From Rhizobium johnstonii 3841 (GTDB lineage: Bacteria > Pseudomonadota > Alphaproteobacteria > Rhizobiales > Rhizobiaceae): DNA of 64,000 bases. Positions 25,873 through 34,596 of the stretch are shown one piece after another. The notes under the pieces are model-generated. The model was not told the DNA's origin. It searched no databases and worked only from the letters and a program-made list of their open reading frames with translations. Within the stretch, counting starts at the first letter, position 1. The number at the start of each line of letters is the position of its first letter. Where the stretch lies: positions 62,001 to 126,000 of the forward strand of contig NC_008383.1 of assembly GCF_000009265.1 (NCBI RefSeq), in the 5' to 3' direction. A program made the translations under genes and the position numbers.

Positions 25873-26718
25873 ATGGCAAAATTTGGAATGCACTTCAGTC
25901 TGTGGGCGCCCGAGTGGACGACAGAGGCGGCCAACGCCGCTATCCCTGAGGCGGCGCGATACGGGCTGGAAATAATCGAGATCCCTTTGTTCGAGCCGGC
26001 CAAAATCGATCTGGATCACGCAAAGTCGATAATCCGAGATCATGGTCTTCAGGCAACCGCGTCGCTTTGCCTGCCCGAAGACAAGATGGCTCACCTGGCT
26101 CCGGAAGCCTGTACGCAATATCTGTTTCAAGTTCTCGACGCCGCTCACCACATTGGGTGCTCCATGCTGACTGGCGTCACCTACTCGGCGCTCGGCTACA
26201 AGACCGGTGTTCCCCCAACAAGTAGCGAGTACGAAGCGGTGGTTCGGGCACTGAAGCCGGTAGCCCGGCGCGCTGCTGGACTCGGCATGACGTTCGGTGT
26301 CGAACCTTGCACACGCTTCGACACCCACATTCTCAATACGGCCGCGCAAGGAATATGGCTGCTTGAGCAAATCGATGAACCGAATACCTTCGTCCACCTC
26401 GACACCTATCACATGAACGTAGAGGAGAGTGGTTTCGACGACGGCATCCGCCAGGCCGCGGGACGCTCGCCCTATATCCACCTTTCCGAAAGTCATCGCG
26501 GTGTCCCAGGCACCGGTACCGTAGATTGGGAACTGGTCTTCCGGACATTGCGCGACACCGGATTCGATGGCGATCTTGTCATTGAGAGCTTTGTCTCGGT
26601 ACCGCCACAGCTTGCTGCGGCACTCTGCATGTGGCGGCCGGCCGCGCCCAATGCTGGCGCTGTACTTGATCAAGGGCTGCCGTATTTGCGCGGCTTGGCG
26701 ACACGCTACGGCCTCTGA
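25873..26718 (+). CDS. Ketose 3-epimerase-like TIM-barrel protein
   Basis: A 281-residue sugar phosphate isomerase/epimerase (xylose isomerase-like TIM barrel), nearest to D-tagatose/D-psicose 3-epimerases. The metal and catalytic ligands are recognisable: Glu in FGVEPCTRFDTH (E144), Asp and His in FVHLDTYHMNVEE (D177), the YIHLSESHRGVPGTG motif with its His, and Glu in LVIESFV (E238). The DTYHMNVEE and SHRGVPGTG phrases are diagnostic of this subgroup. The ATG at 25873 follows GGGAGGATAAATGCA; an upstream in-frame ATG at 25795 lacks a site. It starts the plus-strand sugar operon and probably inverts C3 of an imported ketose before phosphorylation or cleavage. Confidence 0.9.
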   Translation: MAKFGMHFSLWAPEWTTEAANAAIPEAARYGLEIIEIPLFEPAKIDLDHAKSIIRDHGLQATASLCLPEDKMAHLAPEACTQYLFQVLDAAHHIGCSMLTGVTYSALGYKTGVPPTSSEYEAVVRALKPVARRAAGLGMTFGVEPCTRFDTHILNTAAQGIWLLEQIDEPNTFVHLDTYHMNVEESGFDDGIRQAAGRSPYIHLSESHRGVPGTGTVDWELVFRTLRDTGFDGDLVIESFVSVPPQLAAALCMWRPAAPNAGAVLDQGLPYLRGLATRYGL

Positions 26719-26796
26719 GGCGACATCTGGCGGCGACGGGCCGCAGACGCAATTCCGAAAATCTAGAGTCTACAACGCTCACAGGAGGAGAAGAGC

Positions 26797-27795
26797 ATGA
26801 AACGTCGTGACATTTTGAAGTTTTCTTTGGCCGCAGGCGTGGCATGGCTGATTGCCACGCCAAACCTCGCGATGGCGGCCGACCCAGTCATGGTGACTGT
26901 TGTCAAGATTGCCGGCATCCCGTACTTCGGTGCCCTTGAGCGCGGCCTGCAGGAGGCAGGGAAGCAATTCAACATCGACGTTTCCATGACCGGTCCGGCA
27001 AACATCGACCCGGCTCAGCAGGTCAAGCTGCTGGAAGATCTGATCGCCAAAAAGGTGGACGTGATCGGCCTTGTGCCCCTGGACGTCAAGGCCTGCGAGC
27101 CTGTGCTCAAGCGGGCTCAGGCAGCAGGCATCAAGGTTATTGTCCACGAGGGGCCGGAACAGGAGGGCCGCGACTGGGACGTCGAACTCATTGACTCGAC
27201 CAAGTTCGGCGAAGTTCAAATGCAGAGCCTCGCCAAGGAAATGGGCGAGGAAGGGGACTATGTCGTCTATGTCGGCACCCTGACTACCCCGCTGCACAAC
27301 AAGTGGGCCGACGCGGCCATCGCCTATCAAAAGGCACATTATCCCAAGATGAACCTCGTGGCCGATCGCTTCCCTGGCGCCGACGAAATCGACAGCGCCT
27401 ACCGCACGACCATCGACGTGCTGAAGGCCTATCCGAAGCTCAAGGGTATTCTCGCGTTTGGCTCGAACGGTCCGATCGCCGCCGGCAACGCCGTGAAGGA
27501 AAAGCACCTGAGCAAGCGGGTTGCCGTCATAGGCACGGTGCTGCCGTCGCAGGCCAAGGACCTGATCATGGACGGCGTCATTCGGGAAGGTTTCATGTGG
27601 AACCCGAGAGAAGCTGGCTCTGCGATGGTTGCCGTCGCCAGATTGGTCCTCGACGGAACGAAAATCGAGGACGGGATGGATGTTCCCGGCCTCGGCAAGG
27701 CTACGGTGGATGTTCCCGGAAAGCTCATCAAGGTCGACAAGATCACCCACATCAACAAAGAAACCGTGGATGGCCTGATCGCCCAAGGTCTGTAG
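26797..27795 (+). CDS. Sugar ABC transporter substrate-binding protein (RbsB/LsrB type)
   Basis: A 332-residue periplasmic-binding-protein type 1 sugar receptor, closest in layout to RhaS/LsrB/RbsB proteins. The signal peptide MKRRDILKFSLAAGVAWLIA...AMAA contains a twin-arginine-like RRDILKF, so Tat export is possible. The mature protein opens MVTVVKIAGIPYFGALERGL. Landmarks are LEDLIAKKVDVIGLVPLD, IKVIVHEGPEQ and GTVLPSQAKDLIMDGVIREG. The ribosome site AGGAGGAGAAGAGC is very strong. It is the receptor for the ABC importer encoded next. LsrB-like proteins can bind AI-2-type furanones as well as sugars, but ligand residues cannot be assigned by eye. Confidence 0.9.
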   Translation: MKRRDILKFSLAAGVAWLIATPNLAMAADPVMVTVVKIAGIPYFGALERGLQEAGKQFNIDVSMTGPANIDPAQQVKLLEDLIAKKVDVIGLVPLDVKACEPVLKRAQAAGIKVIVHEGPEQEGRDWDVELIDSTKFGEVQMQSLAKEMGEEGDYVVYVGTLTTPLHNKWADAAIAYQKAHYPKMNLVADRFPGADEIDSAYRTTIDVLKAYPKLKGILAFGSNGPIAAGNAVKEKHLSKRVAVIGTVLPSQAKDLIMDGVIREGFMWNPREAGSAMVAVARLVLDGTKIEDGMDVPGLGKATVDVPGKLIKVDKITHINKETVDGLIAQGL

Positions 27796-27813
27796 CCGTC
27801 CTTGCAGGAAATA

Positions 27814-27841
27814 CCGCAGGCGGGTCCGCGCTCGCCTGCGG
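27814..27841 (+). terminator. Intergenic stem-loop between receptor and ATPase genes
   Basis: A perfect 9-bp stem, CCGCAGGCG/CGCCTGCGG, with a 10-base loop follows the receptor gene stop. There is no U run. It is more likely a 3' stabiliser or partial attenuator that keeps receptor mRNA abundant than a full terminator. Confidence 0.5.
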
Positions 27842-27877
27842 CAGGACAGATGCCAGCGACTAAGGGTAAAGCCCACT

Positions 27878-29362
27878 ATGACCACATTCCTTGAATTGAC
27901 CCATGTCTCCAAGCATTTCGGCGGAGTTCGTGCGCTTCGAGATGTCGATCTGTCGCTGGAGGCCGGCGAAGTTCACTGTCTTGTTGGCGAAAATGGTTCG
28001 GGCAAATCCACCCTGATCAAGATTATTGCTGGCGTGCAGGCGCCCGATCCAGGTGGTAGCATCGTTCTGGAGGGTCGCGAACATGCGCGTTTGGACCCCA
28101 TTCTTTCCACCAAGAGTGGCATCCAGGTTATCTATCAGGATCTCTCCCTCTTCCCCAATATGTCCGTGGCGGAGAACATCGCCATCGGCAGCCACATGGG
28201 CTTGCCTCGGCTCGCGAATTGGAACCGCATAAATGACATTGCGGCGAAAGCCATGGCCCGCATCAACGTCAATCTCGACCTGGAGACGATGGTGTCGGAC
28301 CTCTCTATCGCAAACCGGCAACTGGTTGCGATTTGCCGCGCCATGGCCGCCGACGCAAAGCTGGTCATCATGGACGAGCCCACCGCCTCGTTGACCCGGC
28401 ATGAGGTGGATTCTCTGCTGCGTGTCGTCAACGACCTTAAGAGCAGAGACATTTGCACGGTGTTCGTATCCCACCGTCTCGATGAAGTAATGGAGATAGC
28501 CGAGCGCGTAACGGTTCTGCGTGACGGCGGTAAGGTGGGGACCTTCGATGCCAGCGAGATCACTTCACGGCGGCTCGAGACCTTGATGACCGGTCATGAG
28601 TTCCACTATGCGCCTCCGCGGCCCGGAGGCGAGGCTGCGGAGGTTGTGCTGGCGGTTCGAAACCTGTCTCGACCAGGCCACTACGAGGATATCAGCTTCG
28701 ACATTCGCAAAGGAGAGATCGTCGGCCTTACCGGGCTTTTGGGCTCCGGACGGACAGAACTCGCACTCAGCATCTTCGGTATGAATCCACCGTCCCGCGG
28801 CACGATTGAAGTCTCCGGAAAGCCGCTGATAGCCAGCTCCAATCGTGTCGCAATAGCCAGCGGCGTGGCTTACGTCCCGGAAGACAGGTTGATGCTCGGC
28901 CTGGCGCTGGGGCAGCCCATTTCTGCAAACATCCTCGCGACGGTCCTCGACAGCTTGGCCGGCAAATTCGGCCTCATCAACCCCGCCAAACGTGTAGCCG
29001 CAGCCGATGATTGGATCGTTCGCCTGAACACGAAAGTGTCCGACCTCGAAAATCCCGTCGGAACTCTGTCAGGAGGCAACCAGCAACGGGTAGTGTTGGG
29101 CAAGTGGATGGCCACAAAACCCCGCGTGCTGATACTCGATAGCCCAACCGTCGGCGTGGACATCAAGGCCAAGGACGGAATCTATGAGATAGTGCACCGA
29201 TTGGCGGCAGAAGGCGTCGGGGTACTGCTCATCTCCGACGAAGCCCAGGAGGTCTTCTACCACACCCATCGTGTCCTGGTCATGCGGCAAGGCAGGCTCG
29301 TCAGCGAAGTGGATCCGCTTTCGTCGACCGAGAGAAATCTGCAGGAGGAAATCTATGCCTAA
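27878..29362 (+). CDS. Sugar ABC transporter ATP-binding protein (RbsA/MglA type)
   Basis: A 494-residue double ATPase of the RbsA/MglA/AraG group. The first half has Walker A GENGSGKST (about 38-46) and Walker B KLVIMDEPTASLTRHE. The signature in the first half reads LSIANRQLVAIC, as is usual for this family. The second half has GLLGSGRTEL as the degenerate Walker A and LSGGNQQRVVLGKWM as an intact signature with VLILDSPTVGVD. It energises the two permeases that follow. Its 3' end overlaps the first permease start by 8 bp. The length and motif asymmetry are normal for the family. Confidence 0.95.
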   Translation: MTTFLELTHVSKHFGGVRALRDVDLSLEAGEVHCLVGENGSGKSTLIKIIAGVQAPDPGGSIVLEGREHARLDPILSTKSGIQVIYQDLSLFPNMSVAENIAIGSHMGLPRLANWNRINDIAAKAMARINVNLDLETMVSDLSIANRQLVAICRAMAADAKLVIMDEPTASLTRHEVDSLLRVVNDLKSRDICTVFVSHRLDEVMEIAERVTVLRDGGKVGTFDASEITSRRLETLMTGHEFHYAPPRPGGEAAEVVLAVRNLSRPGHYEDISFDIRKGEIVGLTGLLGSGRTELALSIFGMNPPSRGTIEVSGKPLIASSNRVAIASGVAYVPEDRLMLGLALGQPISANILATVLDSLAGKFGLINPAKRVAAADDWIVRLNTKVSDLENPVGTLSGGNQQRVVLGKWMATKPRVLILDSPTVGVDIKAKDGIYEIVHRLAAEGVGVLLISDEAQEVFYHTHRVLVMRQGRLVSEVDPLSSTERNLQEEIYA

Positions 29363-30344
29363 GACAATTCAACGCTGGACACGAAGTCACGAATTTTGGC
29401 TGCTTGCGGTCGTCATCGTATTGTCCCTGTTCCTCACGGCAGCGACGGACAGTTTTCTGACGCTGCAAAACCTTTTCGACCTTCTCACCTCCACTTCGTT
29501 TGCAGGCATTCTTGCAGCCGGTCTGCTTGTGGTCTTGGTGTTCGGTGGGATCGACATCTCCTTTACTGCCATAGCCAGCGTCGCTCAATATGTGGCTCTC
29601 ATGATTGCCAAGACCTATCCAATTGGGTGGTTCGGAGTGTTCCTTGTCGCCTGCTGCACTGGTATACTATGTGGGCTATTCAATGCGGCTATTATTCATA
29701 AGGTTCGCATCTCTTCGGTTATTGTGACTATATCCACTCTCAATATTTTTTATGGGTTGCTAATATATATCACCCGCGGCGACTATATCACCTCGCTTCC
29801 CAGCTATTTCCGCGAAGGGATCTGGTGGTTCGAATTCACCGACAGTAATGGATTTCCTTATGCGATCAATTTCCAGGCGCTGTTGCTAGTGGTCGCATTC
29901 TTTATGACCTGGGTCTTGCTCAACAAGACAAACATCGGTCGTCAAATATATGCCATGGGGGGGAATGAGATAGCCGCCGAACGCCTTGGTTTTCATGTCT
30001 TCGGCCTGAGGTGCCTTGTCTACGGTTATATGGGGTTCATGGCTGCGATCGCATCAATATCGCAAGCCCAGCTGGCCCAATCGGTTACGCCGACGACGCT
30101 CATCGGCAAGGAACTCGAAGTGCTTGCGGCTGTCGTTCTTGGCGGCGCGAGTCTGGCCGGTGGCAACGGCTCCGTGTTTGGCGCCGTACTGGGCGTGATG
30201 CTCATCGCAATTTTGCAGAACGGACTGATATTGCTTGGCGTGTCCTCATACTGGAATCAGTTCTTTGTCGGCTGCGTTATTCTGCTTGCGGTCTCGGCGA
30301 CTGCGCTGTCTCAGCGGCGTCGGCATGCTGGACTCGCGTCCTAG
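29355..30344 (+). CDS. Sugar ABC transporter permease 1 (RbsC type)
   Basis: A 329-residue inner-membrane permease of the BPD_transp_2 (RbsC/AraH) family with about eight to ten hydrophobic segments. The family motif GLLVVLVFGGIDISFTAIAS marks the early membrane region, and GKELEVLAAVVLGGASLAGG with GSVFGAVLGV marks the cytoplasmic loop that contacts the ATPase. The ATG at 29355 follows GGAGGAAATCT, and the gene overlaps the ATPase gene. It works with the second permease as a heterodimer. Confidence 0.92.
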   Translation: MPKTIQRWTRSHEFWLLAVVIVLSLFLTAATDSFLTLQNLFDLLTSTSFAGILAAGLLVVLVFGGIDISFTAIASVAQYVALMIAKTYPIGWFGVFLVACCTGILCGLFNAAIIHKVRISSVIVTISTLNIFYGLLIYITRGDYITSLPSYFREGIWWFEFTDSNGFPYAINFQALLLVVAFFMTWVLLNKTNIGRQIYAMGGNEIAAERLGFHVFGLRCLVYGYMGFMAAIASISQAQLAQSVTPTTLIGKELEVLAAVVLGGASLAGGNGSVFGAVLGVMLIAILQNGLILLGVSSYWNQFFVGCVILLAVSATALSQRRRHAGLAS

Positions 30345-30357
30345 GGAGGAAATTACC

Positions 30358-31416
30358 ATGAAGCCGTCCGCCAATCGATCTCTCATATCCCGTTTCGTTC
30401 GAGAGAACGCCACAACGATGACGCTTGCTACCATTTTCATGGCCGTTCTAGCGGTGTTTGGCCTCATTCTCGGCGATCGGCTGCTGAGTGTGGGAACATT
30501 TCAGTCGATAGCCTTTCAGACCCCGGAACTTGGCATTCTTGGTCTTGCGATGATGCTTGCGCTCCTTTCCGGCGGGCTGAATTTGTCGATCATTTCGACG
30601 GCCAATCTCTGCGCTTTGACGATAGCGTCGGTGTTGCAGTTCACAATTCCGTGGGGCGATGCTGGAAGTGTGCTTTGGCTCACCTGGCAAGTAGGCGCGG
30701 TTGCCGCGGGCCTCGCCGTCGCAATTCTGATAGGCCTGTTGAACGGCTTCATCATCGCCTATCTCGGAGTATCCCCCATTCTGGCCACACTGGGGACCAT
30801 GATCGCCTGCAAAGGTCTTGCCATTGGACTGACGCGTGGAAACGTCTTGTCAGGCTTTTCAGATCCAATCGTTGCGATTGGAAATGGAACCTATCTGGGG
30901 GTACCGCTTGCGTTCCTGCTGTTTGTTGCCCTTTGCGTGTTCGTGTCGGTGGTTCTTCGGCGATCATCCTTCGGTCAGAAGGTCTACCTTGTCGGCGCCA
31001 ACGAGAAAGCTGCCCAGTTCTCGGGCATACATGTCAAACGAGTTTTGCTTTTGACGTATGCCTTATCGGGCGCGCTTGCAGGATGCGGCGGGCTTGTAAT
31101 GATGGCCCGATTCAATTCTGCCAACGCGTCCTATGGCGAGAGCTTCCTTCTCATCAGCATCCTGGCGGCGGTTCTGGGGGGCATCGATCCATATGGCGGC
31201 ACCGGAAAAGTATCAGGGTTGTTTGCTGCGTTGCTGCTCTTGCAGCTGATCTCCTCCGCGTTCAATTTGATGAACTTTAGCCAGTTCCTGACAATTGCCA
31301 TCTGGGGGGCACTTCTGATCGGCGTTTCCGCGCTCCGCTCAGGCACAGGCATATTCGATCGGTTGCACCTCTTCGAATTCTGGAGAGCAAAGAGCGCCGT
31401 GTCCGAAAACCCCTGA
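30358..31416 (+). CDS. Sugar ABC transporter permease 2 (RbsC type)
   Basis: A 352-residue RbsC-type permease and the second membrane subunit. The family motif here is LGLAMMLALLSGGLNLSIIS near the start, and the loop motif is LLISILAAVLGGIDPYGGTG, followed by GLFAALLLLQLISSAFNLM. The start at 30358 follows TAGGGAGGAAATTACC, 14 bases after the stop of permease 1. It ends the plus-strand transporter operon. Two different permeases, rather than a homodimer, is typical of the erythritol/rhamnose/AI-2 type importers. Confidence 0.92.
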   Translation: MKPSANRSLISRFVRENATTMTLATIFMAVLAVFGLILGDRLLSVGTFQSIAFQTPELGILGLAMMLALLSGGLNLSIISTANLCALTIASVLQFTIPWGDAGSVLWLTWQVGAVAAGLAVAILIGLLNGFIIAYLGVSPILATLGTMIACKGLAIGLTRGNVLSGFSDPIVAIGNGTYLGVPLAFLLFVALCVFVSVVLRRSSFGQKVYLVGANEKAAQFSGIHVKRVLLLTYALSGALAGCGGLVMMARFNSANASYGESFLLISILAAVLGGIDPYGGTGKVSGLFAALLLLQLISSAFNLMNFSQFLTIAIWGALLIGVSALRSGTGIFDRLHLFEFWRAKSAVSENP

Positions 31417-31577
31417 TCCGTTCGTCTTGGAAAGTGGACGGAGGATGCCTTAACGACAGTGGCGCTCAAAAATGTCTGCACCAAACCACGAAGCTGAGCC
31501 GGCGTGGAGCACCATCGATGTGTGGAATTGCCGAGCGATTGTCACTTGCCGAATAGATATGAGGAGAAGTTCAGTTC

Positions 31578-31832
31578 ATGGACAAGCTTGCGCAATTGCG
31601 TCAAATGACGACGGTAGTCGCCGACACCGCCGACGTTGAAGCCGTCAAGCGCCTCAAGCCAATGGATTGTACCACCAATCCCACCATTGTGCTCCAGGCG
31701 CTAAAAACTCCTATCTACGATGAAGATTTTGAGGAAGCATTCGAGTGGGGGAGCAAGGCCTCCGCCGAAGGCGCGCTATACCTTCGCCGCGCTGTGGATG
31801 TGAAGAATATCTGGATCCCCTACGGAGATTAA
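31578..31832 (+). pseudogene. Transaldolase N-terminal fragment with foreign tail
   Basis: Residues 1-57 are a transaldolase start: DKLAQLRQMTTVVADTADVE, then RLKPMDCTTNPTIVLQAL. From about residue 60 the sequence departs (WGSKASAEGALYLRRAVDVKN ending IWIPYGD) and stops at 84 residues. Transaldolases are 310-350 residues, so the Schiff-base Lys and most of the barrel are missing. The tail recalls the last residues of some aldehyde dehydrogenases, but this is a weak impression. The ribosome site AGGAGAAG is intact. An internal deletion joining two genes is the simplest explanation. The gaps 31417-31577 and 31833-31989 contain no further gene. Confidence 0.75.
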
Positions 31833-31989
31833 GGGCTCCAACTCTGGTCATGCGGGCGGGAGGAGAACCGCACCGGCAGGCGAGAACGACGGAATTTGAG
31901 GGAATCGCAGAGTTGTAACGGACTTGCGGTATGGGCTCGGTTTTGCGGCACGAGGTGCTGCGAAATGGTGCAACTAAGGGAGGATTTTC

Positions 31990-32445
31990 ATGCTGAAAAA
32001 TATCGATCCGGCTCTGAATGCGGATGTGCTGCACGCGCTTCGATCCATGGGGCATGGCGACACGGTCGTCGTTTCCGACACCAATTTTCCTTCGGATTCC
32101 ATTGCCCGGCAAACGGTGCTCGGCAAGCTGTTGCGGATAGACAATGTGTCGGCTGCCCGCGCCATCAAAGCTATTCTTTCGGTAATGCCGCTGGATACGC
32201 CGCTACAGCCGTCCGCCGGGCGAATGGAAATCATGGGCGCGCCGGACGAGATCCCTCCCGTGCAACAGGAAGTCCAGGCCGTTGTCGACGGCGCCGAGGG
32301 CAAACCGGCGCTAATGTATGGCATCGAGCGTTTCGCCTTCTATGAGGAGGCAAAAAAGGCCTATTGCGTCATCACCACGGGCGAAAACCGCTTCTACGGC
32401 TGCTTCCTCTTCACCAAAGGCGTCATTCCGCCGGAAACCGTTTGA
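31990..32445 (+). CDS. fucU: RbsD/FucU-family sugar mutarotase
   Basis: A 151-residue FucU-type protein, an anomer-interconverting pyranase/mutarotase for fucose, ribose or similar sugars. The sequence starts MLKNIDPALNADVLHALRSM and has the catalytic His in MGHGDTVVVSDTNFPS (H22, with D30) and the C-terminal FYEEAKKAYCVITTGENRFYGC stretch with the typical Tyr pair. The start follows GGGAGGATTTTC. It precedes a ribokinase remnant by 12 bases and sits upstream of MalFG-type permeases, so it belongs to a sugar uptake operon whose other catabolic genes have been damaged. Confidence 0.9.
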   Translation: MLKNIDPALNADVLHALRSMGHGDTVVVSDTNFPSDSIARQTVLGKLLRIDNVSAARAIKAILSVMPLDTPLQPSAGRMEIMGAPDEIPPVQQEVQAVVDGAEGKPALMYGIERFAFYEEAKKAYCVITTGENRFYGCFLFTKGVIPPETV

Positions 32446-32457
32446 GGGGAAACGATA

Positions 32458-32655
32458 ATGAAGGTGGGTGTTTCGATCCTCGGGATTTTCGTCGTCGGCT
32501 TCTCGGCAGCGCTGTCGCGGGGCGTTACTCCGGTCGAGGCCCTGCGCTTCGGCTGCGCGACCGCCGGTATCGCGGTGACGCGACGGGGTACCGCGCCTGC
32601 AATGCCGAAGAACGAGGAAATCGAGGCGCTTCTGCAGAAAGGAGGCGCAGCATGA
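32458..32655 (+). pseudogene. Ribokinase-type kinase, C-terminal remnant
   Basis: The 65 codons encode only the end of a PfkB/ribokinase: after about 12 foreign residues come VVGFSAALSRGVTPVEALRF and TAGIAVTRRGTAPAMPKNEE, the usual C-terminus of RbsK. The DTxGAGD motif that should precede FVGGFSAAL is replaced by MKVGVSILGI, so the catalytic Asp and the whole sugar-binding domain are missing. The stop overlaps the start of the permease gene (ATGA). A deletion has removed about 240 codons. Confidence 0.8.
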
Positions 32656-33527
32656 CCCGCAACGATCCGGTCAAACACTTCTTCATCTGGCCGGCGCTGC
32701 TGATCGTGCTGGTGATCTCGATCTTCCCGCTGATCTATTCGCTGACCACCAGCTTCATGAGCCTACGGCTCGTGCCGCCGATCCCCGCGCATTTCGTCGG
32801 CTTCGGCAACTATGCGGAACTGCTTCAGAACCCTCGCTTCTGGAGTGTCACCTGGACGACGACGATCATCGCTTTTGTTGCGGTGTCGCTGCAGTATGTC
32901 ATCGGTTTTTCCGTGGCGCTGGCGCTCAGCCGTCGGGTGCCTGGCGAAGGTTTGTTCCGGGTCAGCTTCCTCGTGCCAATGCTGGTGGCGCCCGTCGCCG
33001 TTGCACTCATTGCCCGCCAGATCCTCAACCCGACGATGGGCCCTCTCAACGAGTTGATGACCGCCTTCGGCTTTCCCAATCTGCCGTTTCTGACGCAGAC
33101 CAGATGGGCTATCGGCGCCATCATTTCCGTCGAAGTGTGGCAGTGGACACCCTTCGTCATCCTCATGCTTCTTGCCGGCCTGCAAACCCTGCCGGAGGAC
33201 GTCTACGAGGCTGCCGCGCTTGAAAATGCCAGCCCCTGGCAGCAGTTCTGGGGGATCACTTTCCCGATGATGCTGCCGATTTCGGTGGCTGTGGTCTTCA
33301 TCCGCCTCATCGAGAGCTACAAGATCATCGATACGGTGTTCGTGATGACCGGCGGAGGACCTGGCATTTCGACCGAAACGCTCACCTTGTTCGCCTATCA
33401 GGAGGGCTTCAAGAAGTTCAACCTCGGCTACACCTCCGCCCTGTCCTTCCTGTTCCTGATCGTCATTACCGTGATCGGGCTCGTCTATCTCGCCATCCTG
33501 AAGCCCTATCTGGAGAAGCACAAATGA
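32652..33527 (+). CDS. Sugar ABC transporter permease (MalF/UgpA type)
   Basis: A 291-residue permease of the CUT1 sugar importer family with six predicted membrane segments. It opens FIWPALLIVLVISIFPLIYS, and the cytoplasmic EAA loop reads EAAALENASPWQQFWGITFP. The start overlaps the ribokinase remnant's stop (ATGA at 32652-32655), and its own stop overlaps the next permease start by 4 bp, indicating an intact coupled pair. With the partner permease, binding protein and UgpC-type ATPase it forms a complete importer, probably for a monosaccharide or polyol. Confidence 0.93.
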   Translation: MTRNDPVKHFFIWPALLIVLVISIFPLIYSLTTSFMSLRLVPPIPAHFVGFGNYAELLQNPRFWSVTWTTTIIAFVAVSLQYVIGFSVALALSRRVPGEGLFRVSFLVPMLVAPVAVALIARQILNPTMGPLNELMTAFGFPNLPFLTQTRWAIGAIISVEVWQWTPFVILMLLAGLQTLPEDVYEAAALENASPWQQFWGITFPMMLPISVAVVFIRLIESYKIIDTVFVMTGGGPGISTETLTLFAYQEGFKKFNLGYTSALSFLFLIVITVIGLVYLAILKPYLEKHK

Positions 33528-34552
33528 GCGTGCGTGACCTCAAAGGATCCGGCCGCTGGTGGGCGCTCGCAGGCTGCCTGCTCTGGCTGGCCTTCACCTT
33601 CTTCCCGCTTTACTGGGTGGCGATCACCTCGTTCAAATCGCCGCTCGGCGTCGTCGGCGGGCCGACCTATGTTCCATTTGTCGATTTCGACCCGACGTTG
33701 ACAGCCTGGAGCGAGCTTCTGTCGGGCGCGCGCGGCCAGTTCTATAACACCTTCATCGCCTCGACGATCGTCGGGCTTTCGGCATCGGTGCTGGCCACCT
33801 TTATCGGATCAATGGCAGCCTATGCTCTGGTGCGCTTCACCTTCGAGGTCAGGCTGCTGTCCGGCGTGATTTTCGTCGTCGTCGCCTTCGGCGGATATCT
33901 GCTTGGCCGCCATGTGCTGGGCTTCGGACAGGCTATCTCGCTAATCTACGCCTTTGTCGCAGCGCTTGCACTGGCCGTCGGCTCCAGCCGGATCAAGCTT
34001 CCAGGGCCGGTCCTCGGCAATGACGATATCGTCTTCTGGTTCGTGAGCCAGCGCATGTTTCCGCCGATCGTCGCCGCCTTCGCCTTGTTCCTGATGTATA
34101 CGGAAATGGGCAAGATGGGCATCAAGCTGGTGGATACCTATACGGGTCTTACCTTCGCCTACGTCGCTTTCTCGCTGCCGATCGTGATCTGGCTGATGCG
34201 CGATTTCTTCGCGGCGCTGCCAGTCGAGGTGGAGGAAGCGGCGATGGTCGACAACGTCCCCACATGGAGAATTTTCTTCGGTATCGTCCTGCCCATGTCC
34301 AAACCGGGCCTGATCGCTACGTTCATGATCACGCTCGCCTTTGTCTGGAACGAGTTCCTGTTTGCTCTCTTCCTGACCAATTCCAAATGGCAGACACTCC
34401 CCATTCTCGTCGCAGGCCAGAACAGCCAACGCGGCGATGAATGGTGGGCGATATCGGCAGCCGCCTTGGTCGCGATCATACCCATGGTCGTCATGGCGGG
34501 CATTTTGAGCAGGCTGATGCGGTCCGGCCTGCTTTTAGGAGCAATAAAGTGA
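33524..34552 (+). CDS. Sugar ABC transporter permease (MalG/UgpE type), long form
   Basis: A 342-residue permease of the MalG group. The first membrane segment is WWALAGCLLWLAFTFFPLYW, and the EAA loop is EVEEAAMVDNVPTWRIFFGI. Compared with the usual 270-300 residues it carries an extra hydrophobic stretch of about 65 residues (about 105-170), with SGVIFVVVAFGGYLLG and ISLIYAFVAALALAVG, which looks like two added membrane helices between the normal second and third segments. The remaining core is complete. It is coupled to the MalF-type gene by a 4-bp overlap. Confidence 0.92.
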   Translation: MSVRDLKGSGRWWALAGCLLWLAFTFFPLYWVAITSFKSPLGVVGGPTYVPFVDFDPTLTAWSELLSGARGQFYNTFIASTIVGLSASVLATFIGSMAAYALVRFTFEVRLLSGVIFVVVAFGGYLLGRHVLGFGQAISLIYAFVAALALAVGSSRIKLPGPVLGNDDIVFWFVSQRMFPPIVAAFALFLMYTEMGKMGIKLVDTYTGLTFAYVAFSLPIVIWLMRDFFAALPVEVEEAAMVDNVPTWRIFFGIVLPMSKPGLIATFMITLAFVWNEFLFALFLTNSKWQTLPILVAGQNSQRGDEWWAISAAALVAIIPMVVMAGILSRLMRSGLLLGAIK

Positions 34553-34596
34553 CCGCTCAACAACCCTAGTCATTGTTCAATTCCGGGGAGGAAAAC

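Noticed and set aside
26779..27912. A 377-codon minus-strand frame across the RbsB-type gene
   Set aside because: It is the antisense shadow of a well-supported binding protein with signal peptide and strong ribosome site.
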